From Alginatibacterium sediminis (GTDB taxonomy: Bacteria > Pseudomonadota > Gammaproteobacteria > Enterobacterales > Celerinatantimonadaceae), in assembly GCF_003610775.1 (NCBI RefSeq), contig NZ_RAQO01000002.1, forward strand, positions 158,509 to 222,508: 64,000 bases of DNA, given 5' to 3'. The position numbers were made by a program, and so were the translations under genes. Of the stretch, positions 49,681 to 61,370 are shown in pieces. Position 1 is the first letter of the stretch. Each line of letters opens with the position of its first letter. The notes under the pieces were generated by a model. That model saw nothing but the letters and a program-made list of their open reading frames with translations, ran no database searches and was not told the origin of the DNA.

Positions 49681-49720
49681 GTCGCCCAATTTGTCAATTT
49701 CTGTAGAATGAAGCCACGCT

Positions 49721-50902
49721 TTGATTTTCACCGCTGGCAGCCCCTTGTTTCAAATAAAACGATTGAAAAATTTATTCATGGCAAGCTTGTTATTATTTCT
49801 ATGTTCAGAAGTAATGGCGGCCGCTGATCACAGCCGTCAATTGCTAGAGCTTCGCGCTAAAATGAGTGACCAACAGGGTGATATCGTAAGTCAGCAAAAA
49901 ACCTTAAATGCTATCCAAGACTTGCTGAAAAAAGATGAACTGGCTCTAGCGAGCAGCAGTAAAAAACTTCGCGAATTACAAAGCGATCTGAAACAAAATA
50001 AAGCGACCGAAGCGAAACTCGTCACCGAACAAAGCAACTTAGAAGCTAAGCTCAAAGATCAGTCACTGCAACTTTCCAAATACCTTCGTGCGGCCTATAT
50101 TGCTGGCGATGCTGAAGCCATAAAATTACTGCTTAAAGGGCAGGATCTGGATCAAATGGAGCGCAACATTACCTATTACCAGTATTTAGGGGAGGCTCGA
50201 GTATCGGCAATAAAATTACTACAGCAAAATCATCAAGACTTACTCAAAAATAAGAAAGCCCTCGATAGCCAGAGGCAAAAACTTCAAAAGTTGGTGGTTC
50301 AACAGCAGTCGGTTCAAAACTCCAACAAGGCACAACAAGAACAGCGCATGTTAACTCTAAAAGAAATGAACAAAGCGCTTGAAAACGATCAGTTACAAGT
50401 TAAAAAATTACTCGCTGATGAACAAAGTCTGCAGCTCCAAATCAACCAAATAATCGAAGAGCAGCAAGTACAATCGACAAGCACTCAGGTTTCAGAGTTT
50501 CCGCTTGTGGGATTGGCCAGTTTGAAAGGTAAGTTAAACCCACCGACCAAGGGTAAGGTTTTGCATTCATACGGCAGCAATAGCCAAGGAAGTAATACTT
50601 GGAAAGGTATCGTATTCGATGCTCATCCCGGGCAAGATGTGCTAAGTATCGCTGATGGTAAAGTTGTATTTTCAAATTGGATGCGTGGCTACGGTTTAGT
50701 GATAGCCATTGACCATGGCAAAGAATATATGAGCATGTACGGCTATAACCAATCACTTCAGCACAATGTAGGCGATTTTGTGCGAGCTGGGGATTTAATA
50801 GCGAAAGCTGGTAACAGCGGCGGTCAACAGACTAATTCCCTATATTTTCAAATGCGCTACAAAGGAAAAACGGAAAATCCTAAACGATGGTTAAAACCTT
50901 AA
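49721..50902 (+). CDS. envC: EnvC-like murein hydrolase activator
   Basis: Up to 393 residues. After a signal peptide (ends near VMAAADH) comes a long coiled coil (about 35-260), and the C-terminal LytM/M23 domain has GIVFDAHPGQDVLSIADG and a YGYNQSL segment. The zinc ligands of active M23 enzymes are largely missing, as in EnvC, which activates amidases at the septum. The start is uncertain: TTG at 49721, TTG at 49763 or ATG at 49778 all fit. It overlaps yibQ by 16 bases. Confidence 0.88.
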   Translation: MIFTAGSPLFQIKRLKNLFMASLLLFLCSEVMAAADHSRQLLELRAKMSDQQGDIVSQQKTLNAIQDLLKKDELALASSSKKLRELQSDLKQNKATEAKLVTEQSNLEAKLKDQSLQLSKYLRAAYIAGDAEAIKLLLKGQDLDQMERNITYYQYLGEARVSAIKLLQQNHQDLLKNKKALDSQRQKLQKLVVQQQSVQNSNKAQQEQRMLTLKEMNKALENDQLQVKKLLADEQSLQLQINQIIEEQQVQSTSTQVSEFPLVGLASLKGKLNPPTKGKVLHSYGSNSQGSNTWKGIVFDAHPGQDVLSIADGKVVFSNWMRGYGLVIAIDHGKEYMSMYGYNQSLQHNVGDFVRAGDLIAKAGNSGGQQTNSLYFQMRYKGKTENPKRWLKP

Positions 50903-51699
50903 TTTTTCTAACAAGCCTTGTGCTTGCACCTTTTAGTTTCGCAGCCCAGCTAAATATAATTATTGATGATTTGGGGCATTCCAATAGCGATTTCGAATGG
51001 CTCGGCTTACCAACTGAGATTACTTTCTCTATTTTACCTGGTCGGCATTATTCCCAAGCCTTAGCGCAAGCTGCGTATGAACAAGAGCGCGATATCATGC
51101 TACATATGCCGATGCAGGCGCTTGATGGTTCAGCCCTTGGCGAACATGGCCTTGAGCAACACCACAATGAGATCCAGATAAAAAGTAATCTTCTTGAAGC
51201 ATTGCAGGGTCTGCCACAGGCCGTCGGTATAAACAATCACAAAGGAAGCTTGTTAACTGGTGACGCGCAGGCCATGCTGTGGGTGATGCAAGTGCTTAAG
51301 CAGCAACAATTATTTTTTGTCGATAGCCGAACTCACATCGCTACGGTCGCCCAGCAGCAAGCAATTGATTCTAATATCCCTAATTTACGCAGACATATTT
51401 TCCTCGACCATGTTGATTCGCTTCCGATGATCAAACAACAGCTACAAAGGGCTATTGCTGCGGCACAACGCAATGGTCATGTTGTTGCTATTGGTCATCC
51501 CCGAAGCAATACCTTACTTGCATTGCAACAAATGCAACTACCCGTTTCAGTTGAGCTGGTTTCAACCCAACAATTATTGGCACAGCTGTCCATAGACAAT
51601 GGCTCTGACCAAACGGAGCGAGGTGAGACAATAGACGATTCAAGTAAACTAGCGTTGGTCTTACCAATACACAACAATAGTGAAACGGTGATCGACTAA
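50887..51699 (+). CDS. yibQ: Divergent polysaccharide deacetylase YibQ
   Basis: 270 residues with a signal peptide (near SFAAQ). DUF610/YibQ hallmarks are LNIIIDDLGHSNSDFEW, ITFSILPGRHYS and MLHMPMQ. It is related to carbohydrate esterases; the substrate is not established. The order gpmI-envC-yibQ is conserved in gammaproteobacteria, and the 16-base overlap with envC indicates co-transcription. Confidence 0.92.
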   Translation: MVKTLIFLTSLVLAPFSFAAQLNIIIDDLGHSNSDFEWLGLPTEITFSILPGRHYSQALAQAAYEQERDIMLHMPMQALDGSALGEHGLEQHHNEIQIKSNLLEALQGLPQAVGINNHKGSLLTGDAQAMLWVMQVLKQQQLFFVDSRTHIATVAQQQAIDSNIPNLRRHIFLDHVDSLPMIKQQLQRAIAAAQRNGHVVAIGHPRSNTLLALQQMQLPVSVELVSTQQLLAQLSIDNGSDQTERGETIDDSSKLALVLPIHNNSETVID

Positions 51700-51746
51700 C
51701 TAGCTATGCTACACTACGCGCCTTTTACGCAATTTCAGGAGTTAAA

Positions 51747-51980
51747 ATGGACTGTGTTTTGGGCTGTGGAGCTTGCTGTATAGCCCCGTCAATTAGCTCT
51801 TTGAACAAAGCCGCTGGCGTTAGATGTAAGCATTTGAGTTCAGAAAATCTATGTTTAATTTTCGACAAACCCGAAAGACCAGCAGTTTGTAGCCAGTTTA
51901 AAGCTTGCGATTGGATCTGTGGTGATGGCCCCAAACAAGCGTTGAAAACTCTAGAACGTTTGGAAATAGAAACAATTTGA
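51747..51980 (+). CDS. YkgJ-family cysteine-cluster protein
   Basis: 77 residues with many cysteines: GCGACCIAP, VRCKHL, LCLIF, AVCSQF and ACDWICG. This is the short YkgJ pattern, thought to bind zinc or an Fe-S centre. AGGAG precedes the ATG. Function unknown. Confidence 0.85.
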   Translation: MDCVLGCGACCIAPSISSLNKAAGVRCKHLSSENLCLIFDKPERPAVCSQFKACDWICGDGPKQALKTLERLEIETI

Positions 51981-52127
51981 TCTCCAAGATCTAAAGAAAC
52001 TAATCTAAACGGTCAGAATTACGTGCAAAATTTCACAAATTAGCTATTTTCAGCTTTTTAGTCTTGGATTTAGGCATCTTTGCAGTTAACCTCAAAATAC
52101 TATTTTATTTGGTTGTGTTAATTATTC

Positions 52128-52562
52128 ATGAAGCTTCTATCGATCCCCAACTACATCGATCATGACTATTTGCAAGCGATCTCGGTCGACTACCAAGCTA
52201 TCGTAGATAACTCGACCAGTGCCTGGGCTGACAACAGCTGTCTAAAAAGTGTTAACGGCCAAGAGCTAATGCGTTTGTTTTTAGTCACATACAAATTCTG
52301 GAAAAAACGTCATTCAACAGCTCCAAATGCGCCGTCAATCGGAACTGGCAATCAATTCGATCTATTTCCCCTTTTGTGCCAAATAGCATTCACGCTAGAA
52401 GAATTGGCGCGTTTTGACATTTCTTATAACGACCAAAAGCTGCAACTAACCCTAAATACTTCGGTTGAAACTCTTGTCGAGTATTTAGAATTATACGCAG
52501 AGCTGCGCATTGAGATTAAAAATCTTGAGCTCGGTAGCTATGCCAAGCAGCAGGCCGTTTAG
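52128..52562 (+). CDS. Hypothetical protein, mostly helical
   Basis: 144 residues, no signal, no membrane segment, no known motif. Predicted helical with a conserved-looking core GQELMRLFLVTYKFWKKR and IAFTLEELARFD. The ribosome site is weak. It lies 17 bases before the acetyltransferase gene and may be co-transcribed. Likely a real gene by codon use and position; not recognised. Confidence 0.6.
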   Translation: MKLLSIPNYIDHDYLQAISVDYQAIVDNSTSAWADNSCLKSVNGQELMRLFLVTYKFWKKRHSTAPNAPSIGTGNQFDLFPLLCQIAFTLEELARFDISYNDQKLQLTLNTSVETLVEYLELYAELRIEIKNLELGSYAKQQAV

Positions 52563-52579
52563 TTAGCCGCGGATTAAAC

Positions 52580-52963
52580 ATGCGTTTATCAACCTATCAA
52601 GTAACACAAGTTAGCGAACAGCTAATTAATGACCTGCAAGCCTTCGACTCAAAACTTAAGCCTAAACAGATTGTTGAACGTATTGAGAACAGCAATGGGC
52701 TGTTATTGTGCGCCACTTTTAATCAGCGCCATGTGGCCTATACTTGGGCAGAAAAAAATGGAGTAGTGCTTGAACTACTTGAGTTTGAAGTTCGTGATAT
52801 TACCCGTCGTCGCGGTGTAGGCGTGTTTCTGTTTCAACAGTTGGCGGGGCTTGCTAAACAGCAACAATTCGAAAGTTTGCGCTTTCCAGAAACACAAAGC
52901 CCAGCAACACTGGGCTTTTACAGACATTTAGGCATTGTTCCTATGCAAGACTACAAGCTATAG
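52580..52963 (+). CDS. GNAT protein resembling PanM/PanZ
   Basis: A 127-residue single GNAT domain. The acetyl-CoA loop is DITRRRGVGVFLFQQL, very like the VTRRRGVGQYLLE block of E. coli PanM (PanZ), which has the same length. PanM binds acetyl-CoA and promotes PanD self-cleavage in pantothenate synthesis. The rest is too diverged to be certain, so a general acetyltransferase is the alternative. Confidence 0.7.
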   Translation: MRLSTYQVTQVSEQLINDLQAFDSKLKPKQIVERIENSNGLLLCATFNQRHVAYTWAEKNGVVLELLEFEVRDITRRRGVGVFLFQQLAGLAKQQQFESLRFPETQSPATLGFYRHLGIVPMQDYKL

Positions 52964-52982
52964 CAACAATGTAGGGTTTAAG

Positions 52983-53990
52983 CTAAACGACTAACTCACG
53001 TAATTCACTATCTTTACGATCAAGGTAGTGAGTTGACTGAATCTTTCGGATAGTTCGGGTTTTACCACGAATCAACAAGGTCTCTGTGGTCGCAATGTCG
53101 CCTTGACGCACAATCCCTTCAAGTAAGTCTCCCTTAGTGATCCCTGTTGCTGCAAAAATAACATTGTCGTTTTTGGCCATATCTTCAAGTAGTAGCTTTT
53201 GATTGACTTCAATGGACTGTTCTTTACAACGTCGGATTTCGTCCGCTGCGAGAACTTTGTTTTCGTCACTGCTTCCTTTAACCAAATCACGTGGTAGTAA
53301 GCGCCCCTGCATATCACCACCTAATGCGCGAATAACAGCGGCCGAAATTACTCCTTCAGGAGCACCGCCTATACAATACATGACATCAACATTATTTAGA
53401 GGCATACAGGTCAGTATTGAAGCTGCAACATCACCATCTGGAATTGCGAATACCCGTACGCCCCATTCTTGCATTTGGGCAATAATGTCGTCGTGACGCG
53501 GCTTAGCCAAGGTAATCACAGTCAACTCAGTTAGGGGTTTATTGCTAGCTTTAGCTACAATTTCTAGGTTTTGTTTAAGGCTCAGATCCAAATCAATTTT
53601 GCCTTTCGCCGCCGGACCCACAACTAATTTTTCCATATACATATCGGGGGCACGCAAAAAGGTATCTTTTTCACCGACCGCTAATACAGCTAAAGCATTA
53701 TTTTGCCCCATAGCCGTCATGCGAGTCCCTTCGATAGGGTCAACCGCAATATCGACACTGTCGCCTCCGATACCCACTTTTTCGCCAATATAAAGCATTG
53801 GCGCATCATCTATTTCGCCTTCACCAATGACAATCTCACCATCAATGTCAATTTGATTGAGCATAAATCGCATGGCTTCTACCGCTGCCTGATCCGCTTT
53901 GTTCTTGTCACCTCGACCTAGCCAGCGATGACCAGCCAAAGCCGCAGCTTCTGTCACACGGGAAAATTGGAATGCGAGTTCTCGTTTCAT
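52983..53990 (-). CDS. glpX: Class II fructose-1,6-bisphosphatase
   Basis: 335 residues; a metal-dependent gluconeogenic phosphatase. VIGEGEIDDAPML and VDPIEGTRMTAMG are GlpX signature metal and phosphate sites; IGGAPEGVISAAVIRALGG follows. The next gene on the plus strand (PanM-like) converges on it. Single gene. Confidence 0.96.
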   Translation of the reverse strand: MKRELAFQFSRVTEAAALAGHRWLGRGDKNKADQAAVEAMRFMLNQIDIDGEIVIGEGEIDDAPMLYIGEKVGIGGDSVDIAVDPIEGTRMTAMGQNNALAVLAVGEKDTFLRAPDMYMEKLVVGPAAKGKIDLDLSLKQNLEIVAKASNKPLTELTVITLAKPRHDDIIAQMQEWGVRVFAIPDGDVAASILTCMPLNNVDVMYCIGGAPEGVISAAVIRALGGDMQGRLLPRDLVKGSSDENKVLAADEIRRCKEQSIEVNQKLLLEDMAKNDNVIFAATGITKGDLLEGIVRQGDIATTETLLIRGKTRTIRKIQSTHYLDRKDSELRELVV

Positions 53991-54153
53991 TATCTACTCA
54001 ACCTATAGTTTGAAGCTTGGACGGGCTTAACCAACACCACACGGGGCGGCATTGGTTAGTTCAAAATCGTGGCATATTATAGCAGATGAGAACTCAACAG
54101 AGGTAAATTTCAGCGTCTCTGTAAGTGATTGAGATAAGGGTGCAAGGCAGAAG

Positions 54154-54741
54154 TTAGGCTAAGGCTTCAAGCAAGACTGACTTTAACTCAGCCGCTAGCT
54201 CGAGTTCCAAAATCGAAGCATGCCCTTTATCTGACATCTTGTTCCAAGTCTTTGCAATGATAGACAGCAACTTGTCTTTATCATGCTTCGCAGCAAAATC
54301 GCTTAAGTAGTGTTTTACAAACACAATGCATATCACATCTTCAAGACACTGAACTTCTGCGTCTTTATTTAGCCGCTCTTTACGCAATAGTTGTGCTATT
54401 CGTTGCTGCTGTGATGACTCAACGTGATGCTTCTCTAATATTTCTTGGCATAATTGCGCATGCTTTTTACCAAGGTCTTTGCGCCAATTTAGGTACCCAG
54501 CTTTACCTTGAGGATAATCACTGCGTGCAGAAAGCCAGCGCCCCATGTGTTGAGCTCGGGCGGCAATTTGTAACTCAGGACTAGCATTAGGTTCAAAATC
54601 GCTTAGTACTTGCGTCATTCGCTGACTATAGAGTACTTCCTTGGAAAGCCACTGCCCTATCTCGTTGCATTCCTTATTTGGGTCGTCTTCATTAAAAAAA
54701 TCAATATCTGAAATTACCCGTTCCAAAGTCGTTTGTTGCAT
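54154..54741 (-). CDS. DUF4202 protein
   Basis: 195 residues, HD-domain-like helical protein of family DUF4202. IAARAQHMGRWLSAR and YPQGKAGYLNWRKDLGKKHA recall the family and include histidines that might bind a metal. Function unknown. Divergent from the alanine dehydrogenase gene. Confidence 0.85.
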   Translation of the reverse strand: MQQTTLERVISDIDFFNEDDPNKECNEIGQWLSKEVLYSQRMTQVLSDFEPNASPELQIAARAQHMGRWLSARSDYPQGKAGYLNWRKDLGKKHAQLCQEILEKHHVESSQQQRIAQLLRKERLNKDAEVQCLEDVICIVFVKHYLSDFAAKHDKDKLLSIIAKTWNKMSDKGHASILELELAAELKSVLLEALA

Positions 54742-54928
54742 TTTTGTTGCCCTTTAAATGATTTCCTTTTGCTAAGCTGAAGCTTCTCAGAATTTAGTTT
54801 CAAATGCACCCTTAAGTGGCAGTGCATGCACCTATCTATCACTTGATCGGCATTCGCTTTGTGCTAATAATATAGCCACAGACTAGCGTAACGCGCTGGA
54901 TTAACCTTATTAGATGGAGATAATGACT

Positions 54929-56044
54929 ATGATTATTGGCGTACCTAAGGAAATAAAAAATCACGAGTACCGGGTCGGAATGACACCGGCAAGTGTCTAT
55001 GAACTATGCCAACATGGTCATCAGCTATTGGTTGAGACACAGGCCGGCGTTGGCATTGGTTTTAGCGACCAAGATTATCAAGATGTGGGTGCTACCATCG
55101 TCACAAACGCTGCCGATGTGTTCGCTCAAGCGGATATGATAGTAAAAGTAAAAGAACCACAAGCCGTTGAACGAGCACTACTAAGACATGATCAAATTCT
55201 ATTTACTTACCTGCACCTCGCGCCCGATTTACCACAAACTGAAGATCTTATTAAATCTGGTGCTGTATGCATCGCCTATGAAACGGTAACCAGCGCACGC
55301 GGCGGTCTTCCATTACTTGCGCCGATGTCGGAAGTTGCAGGCCGTATGTCTATCCAAGCTGGAGCAATGGCACTTGAAAAATCTAAGCAAGGTCGAGGAG
55401 TACTGCTGGGTGGAGTACCTGGAGTCGAGCCAGCAAAAGTCGTTATTCTAGGCGGTGGAATGGTTGGACGTAACGCAGCACAAATGGCGGTTGGAATGGG
55501 GGCGAATGTAAGCGTACTTGACCGAAATGTCGATGTACTTCGCCAACTAGACGCCGATTTCCGTGGTCAATTGCAAACTATCTATTCAAGTAGCGCCAGT
55601 GTTGAAGAACAAGTGAGCACAGCAGATTTGGTGATTGGCGGCGTACTACTGCCCGGTGCGGCAGCTCCCAAGCTGATTACCCGTGCAATGCTTAGCAAAA
55701 TGAAACCCGGAGCTGCGATTGTAGATGTCGCTATTGACCAAGGCGGTTGCGCTGAAACATCAAAGGCAACGACGCATCAAGACCCAATCTACATTGTGGA
55801 CGGCATTGTTCACTATTGTGTAGCCAACATGCCTGGTGGTGTCGCGAGAACGGCAACCATGGCCCTAAACAATGCAACACTTCCTTACATCGTTACATTA
55901 GCCAACAAAGGTTATCGCCAAGCCTTGCTTGATGATGAGCATCTACGTAATGGTTTGAATGTCATGCACGGTAAATTATGTTGTGAAGAGGTGGCCCAAG
56001 CACTGCAATTGGACTACGTAACCAGCGAAACCCTACTGAACTAG
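54929..56044 (+). CDS. ald: Alanine dehydrogenase
   Basis: 371 residues; NAD-dependent interconversion of alanine with pyruvate and ammonia. MIIGVPKEIKNHEYRVG at the start, GVPGVEPAKVVILGGGMVG for NAD binding, and the MPGGVARTATMALNNATLPY block. The third in-frame ATG is chosen by ribosome-site spacing (GGAG 9 bases away) and the family start. It often supports use of alanine as nitrogen source. Confidence 0.95.
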   Translation: MIIGVPKEIKNHEYRVGMTPASVYELCQHGHQLLVETQAGVGIGFSDQDYQDVGATIVTNAADVFAQADMIVKVKEPQAVERALLRHDQILFTYLHLAPDLPQTEDLIKSGAVCIAYETVTSARGGLPLLAPMSEVAGRMSIQAGAMALEKSKQGRGVLLGGVPGVEPAKVVILGGGMVGRNAAQMAVGMGANVSVLDRNVDVLRQLDADFRGQLQTIYSSSASVEEQVSTADLVIGGVLLPGAAAPKLITRAMLSKMKPGAAIVDVAIDQGGCAETSKATTHQDPIYIVDGIVHYCVANMPGGVARTATMALNNATLPYIVTLANKGYRQALLDDEHLRNGLNVMHGKLCCEEVAQALQLDYVTSETLLN

Positions 56045-56065
56045 GTAGCCCATTACTTATAGGCG

Positions 56066-56093
56066 AAAAAGGCTCTTTAAGAGCCTTTTTTTT
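56066..56093. terminator. Terminator after ald, shared with the convergent DUF4357 gene
   Basis: AAAAAGGCTCT and AGAGCCTTTTT form the stem, followed by T on the plus strand and by T on the minus strand. It overlaps the stop codon of the convergent gene. Confidence 0.82.
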
Positions 56094-56568
56094 GTCCATA
56101 GCCTCGTTGTTTTAGACTACGTCCCCAGTGATCCTGCCAAGCATCGAGGCCAGAGCGAGCATTGCTAGCCACTAAGCAAGCAGCGGCGCTGGGACTAGCA
56201 AATGCATAGTCTCGCATAAACTGAAGTCGCTCATCGTCAAGCTTAACCAAAACGTGCTCTTCAACCAGCTTATTTCGAAGCTGCAAAATGCTGGGCCGCA
56301 ATGAATCCGCGTTGCCTAAAGCAATCGTAGAGCCTTTTACAATGGTGAAGCCGGGCTTACTTTTCTTGCCTTGCGGAAAACCCCACGCTTTAACGTGTTT
56401 TACCTTAAAGCTAAAATCGGCGCTGGGTTCGGGTTCAGGTTGATTGCTAATCAATGATTTTAAAGCGATTAACTGTTGATAGAGATCGATAGGAATGATG
56501 GCAGCAGACTTATTGCCATCATTATCAATAATAAAACTAACTTTGTTTAAATCGAGAGGATCGTCCAT
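56077..56568 (-). CDS. DUF4357 protein with Phd-like N-terminus
   Basis: 163 residues. The C-terminal half is DUF4357: RPSILQLRNKLVEE, FMRDYAFASPSAAACLV and LDAWQDHWGRSLKQ. The N-terminal 40 residues, FIIDNDGNKSAAIIPIDLYQQL, resemble the start of Phd/YefM antitoxins. DUF4357 is usually found on nucleases or methylases; here it stands without a catalytic domain. The neighbour on the minus strand is rpoH, 68 bases downstream. No toxin gene is next to it. Function unknown. Confidence 0.8.
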   Translation of the reverse strand: MDDPLDLNKVSFIIDNDGNKSAAIIPIDLYQQLIALKSLISNQPEPEPSADFSFKVKHVKAWGFPQGKKSKPGFTIVKGSTIALGNADSLRPSILQLRNKLVEEHVLVKLDDERLQFMRDYAFASPSAAACLVASNARSGLDAWQDHWGRSLKQRGYGQKKGS

Positions 56569-56637
56569 GAGCCAAAATTATAACTTAGTAAAAGACTAAA
56601 ATTAGCATAGCTAGCAAAAAAATTCTGCTAAACCTGC

Positions 56638-57492
56638 CTAATTATACATCTGTGCTTTCAGTTTTTTCATCGCGTTCTTCTCTAACTGGCGAATTCGCTC
56701 TGCAGAAACGCCGTATTGCTCTGCTAATTCCTGCAAGGTTGACTTGTTTTCATCTAACCAGCGGCGCGTCACAATATGAGCACTGCGCTCATCAAGCGTT
56801 TCTATAGCAGCTTTAAGTTTACGATTGGAGTTATCATCCCAGTCTTGTGCTTCAACACCAGCAGCAAGATCAGAGCTTTTGTCTTCTAAAAACTGAACAG
56901 GAGCAAAGCCACCGCCTTCGCGTTCATCATCGTCATTGGCAAGATCGAAGGCTTGGTCTTGAGCGCTCATTCGCGACTCCATCTCAAGTACATCTTTAAC
57001 ACTGACGTTTAGTTCGCTAGCAACTGTATGCACTTCTTCTTGTGTGAACCAGCCTAATCTTTTTTTATTCTTACGAAGATTAAAGAACAGTTTGCGCTGT
57101 GCTTTGGTTGTTGCCACTTTTACCATGCGCCAATTACGTAAGACATATTCATGGATCTCAGCTTTAATCCAATGTACTGCAAACGAAACAAGACGTACGC
57201 CTACAGTCGGGTTGAAGCGTTTAACCGCTTTCATTAAACCAACATTACCTTCTTGGATAAGATCTGCTTGTGGCAGACCGTAGCCGGCATAATTTTTAGC
57301 CACATGCACAACGAAGCGAAGATGCGACATAACCATCTCTCTTGCTGCGCTCACATCTCCATCATCAAATAACATATGTCCGAGCTCAAGCTCTCGCTCT
57401 GGCGTTAGCATATCAATTTGATTGACGGCTTGAATGTAGGCCTCAATGCTCCCTTGAGGGACCAAAGACATAGACTCAATGTTGTGGTTCAT
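56638..57492 (-). CDS. rpoH: Heat-shock sigma factor RpoH
   Basis: 284 residues, sigma-32. The RpoH box [16 protein letters not shown] and region 2 blocks ([16 protein letters not shown]; here [30 protein letters not shown]) are present, as is region 4.2 with [20 protein letters not shown]. It directs heat-shock transcription. In most relatives it directly follows ftsYEX; here nirBD and an acetyltransferase intervene. Confidence 0.97.
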   Translation of the reverse strand: MNHNIESMSLVPQGSIEAYIQAVNQIDMLTPERELELGHMLFDDGDVSAAREMVMSHLRFVVHVAKNYAGYGLPQADLIQEGNVGLMKAVKRFNPTVGVRLVSFAVHWIKAEIHEYVLRNWRMVKVATTKAQRKLFFNLRKNKKRLGWFTQEEVHTVASELNVSVKDVLEMESRMSAQDQAFDLANDDDEREGGGFAPVQFLEDKSSDLAAGVEAQDWDDNSNRKLKAAIETLDERSAHIVTRRWLDENKSTLQELAEQYGVSAERIRQLEKNAMKKLKAQMYN

Positions 57493-57869
57493 AATTACCC
57501 CATAAAAAATTCAAGAAGCGAGTGTAGCACAAGCGCAATAATAGATTGAAGTTTGAAATCCAAATTTACAGGTCTTTACGAATGGTAATCCTGCTATGTG
57601 TGATTATAGGCCACGATATCAATTCGTGAACTGTAGTTTTTACGATTAAAATTGATGTAAGGATCAACACCAATAGCACTTGTAAGGTGCGAAATCGATC
57701 CACGCTAGTGCAAGCTATAACCTAAGGAGTAGTAATTCGCTACACTTTGGATTCCGACGAAATATTTCTAACCAATTGTTAAATAAGGATTAATTTAATT
57801 TATGTGAACCAGATCTTACTCTGGCATTGGCTTTGCGTACTTAATCATAATGATTTTAGGGAGAAAGCC
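57493..57869. other. Divergent rpoH/nirB intergenic region
   Basis: 377 bases without a gene. It contains a palindrome TTGAT-N6-ATCAA at 57652-57667, like an FNR site but with spacing 6 instead of 4, and a weak CRP-like TGTGA half-site at 57803. The nirB ribosome site AGGGAG is at the right end. Regulators cannot be named with confidence. Confidence 0.5.
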
Positions 57870-60404
<2,535 letters not shown>

Positions 60405-60414
60405 GGAGCAGATC

Positions 60415-60768
60415 ATGAGTCAATTAACATCGAACGACGGGCAACCAAACTGGGTGAAAGTGGCTGATAAGTCGCAACTATTTCCTAATACTGGGGTCTG
60501 TGCTCTCGTCAATCAGCAGCAAATCGCTATTTTTTGGGATCAGCATAAAGACCAGCTGTTTGCAGTAAGCAATTACTGCCCGTTTAGCAAAGCTAACGTG
60601 CTTTCACGCGGCTTGATTGGAGACTATCAAGGGCAAAGTATGCTTGCTGCTCCAACCTATAAGCAGCGGTTTAACTTAGAAACGGGTGAATGCTTCGATG
60701 ACGAGCACGTATCAATCGCCGTCTACCCAATTAAAGAAAGTAATGGCGAAATTTTGATTGCGGCCTAA
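60415..60768 (+). CDS. nirD: Nitrite reductase small subunit
   Basis: 117 residues with a Rieske-like fold but without the Cys/His iron ligands (YCPFSKANV where a Rieske has CTHxG), as in NirD of E. coli. The ATG at 60415 follows AAGGAG. No nirC transporter or cysG siroheme synthase is present here, so siroheme must come from elsewhere. Followed by a terminator. Confidence 0.93.
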   Translation: MSQLTSNDGQPNWVKVADKSQLFPNTGVCALVNQQQIAIFWDQHKDQLFAVSNYCPFSKANVLSRGLIGDYQGQSMLAAPTYKQRFNLETGECFDDEHVSIAVYPIKESNGEILIAA

Positions 60769-60788
60769 GTAGCCAACTTGCAAAATCC

Positions 60789-60816
60789 AAAAGGCTGCTA
60801 GTGTGCAGCCTTTTTT
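60789..60816. terminator. Terminator between nirD and the acetyltransferase gene
   Basis: AAAAGGCTGC and GCAGCCTTTT form a stem around TAGTGT with T after it. Works for nirD and, with lower quality, for the convergent gene. Confidence 0.82.
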
Positions 60817-60827
60817 ATACGCGCAAT

Positions 60828-61370
60828 TTAATCAGAATTTGGATTAAGCAACGCGCTTAAAATATGATCTTGCCAGCGTCCGTCGATCTTTAAATACTTG
60901 AGCGCAGTCCCTTCACGCTTAAAGCCAACACTCGCGAGTAGACGTTCCGAACGGGTATTGCGCGGCATGTAATTAGCCATAACACGATTAAGCTTTAGTA
61001 CTTCAAAAGCATGCGTACAGCTATACTCAACCAGTTGCTTACCGATCCCCTTACCTTGCGATTGTCCGTCGACCGAATAGCCTAAGTAACAGGCTTTGAA
61101 TGGTCCATGAATAACTCCTGAGAGATTGGCTAATCCCAGCATGTTATCTTGTTCAAGCCAGATGAAGTGTGCTTCTAGTCCTTGCTCTTGGCCAGAGCAC
61201 CAAGCCTCAAGACGCTGTTGCCAGCTTTTCAAATTGTGGTAGTTCGCCTCGCGTTGAGGCTCCCATGTTTTTAGATGATGTGCATTGCGTTGATAATAAT
61301 CAACAAAGCGTGGAGCATCTGCTTGGGTAACTAATCGTATCACTTCGAATAATCCATTACTTCGGTTCAA
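60828..61370 (-). CDS. RimJ/RimL-type N-acetyltransferase
   Basis: 180 residues, GNAT fold. The CoA loop is SVDGQSQGKGIGKQLVEY, and VMANYMPRNTRSERLLASVGFKREG is the RimJ/RimL-like block. Probably acetylates a ribosomal or other protein N-terminus. It overlaps ftsX by 14 bases, so it is the last gene of the ftsYEX operon here. Confidence 0.88.
   Translation of the reverse strand: MNRSNGLFEVIRLVTQADAPRFVDYYQRNAHHLKTWEPQREANYHNLKSWQQRLEAWCSGQEQGLEAHFIWLEQDNMLGLANLSGVIHGPFKACYLGYSVDGQSQGKGIGKQLVEYSCTHAFEVLKLNRVMANYMPRNTRSERLLASVGFKREGTALKYLKIDGRWQDHILSALLNPNSD

Noticed and set aside
57652..57667. FNR site upstream of nirB
   Set aside because: The half sites are perfect but the spacing is 6 rather than 4, so it is not called as FNR.
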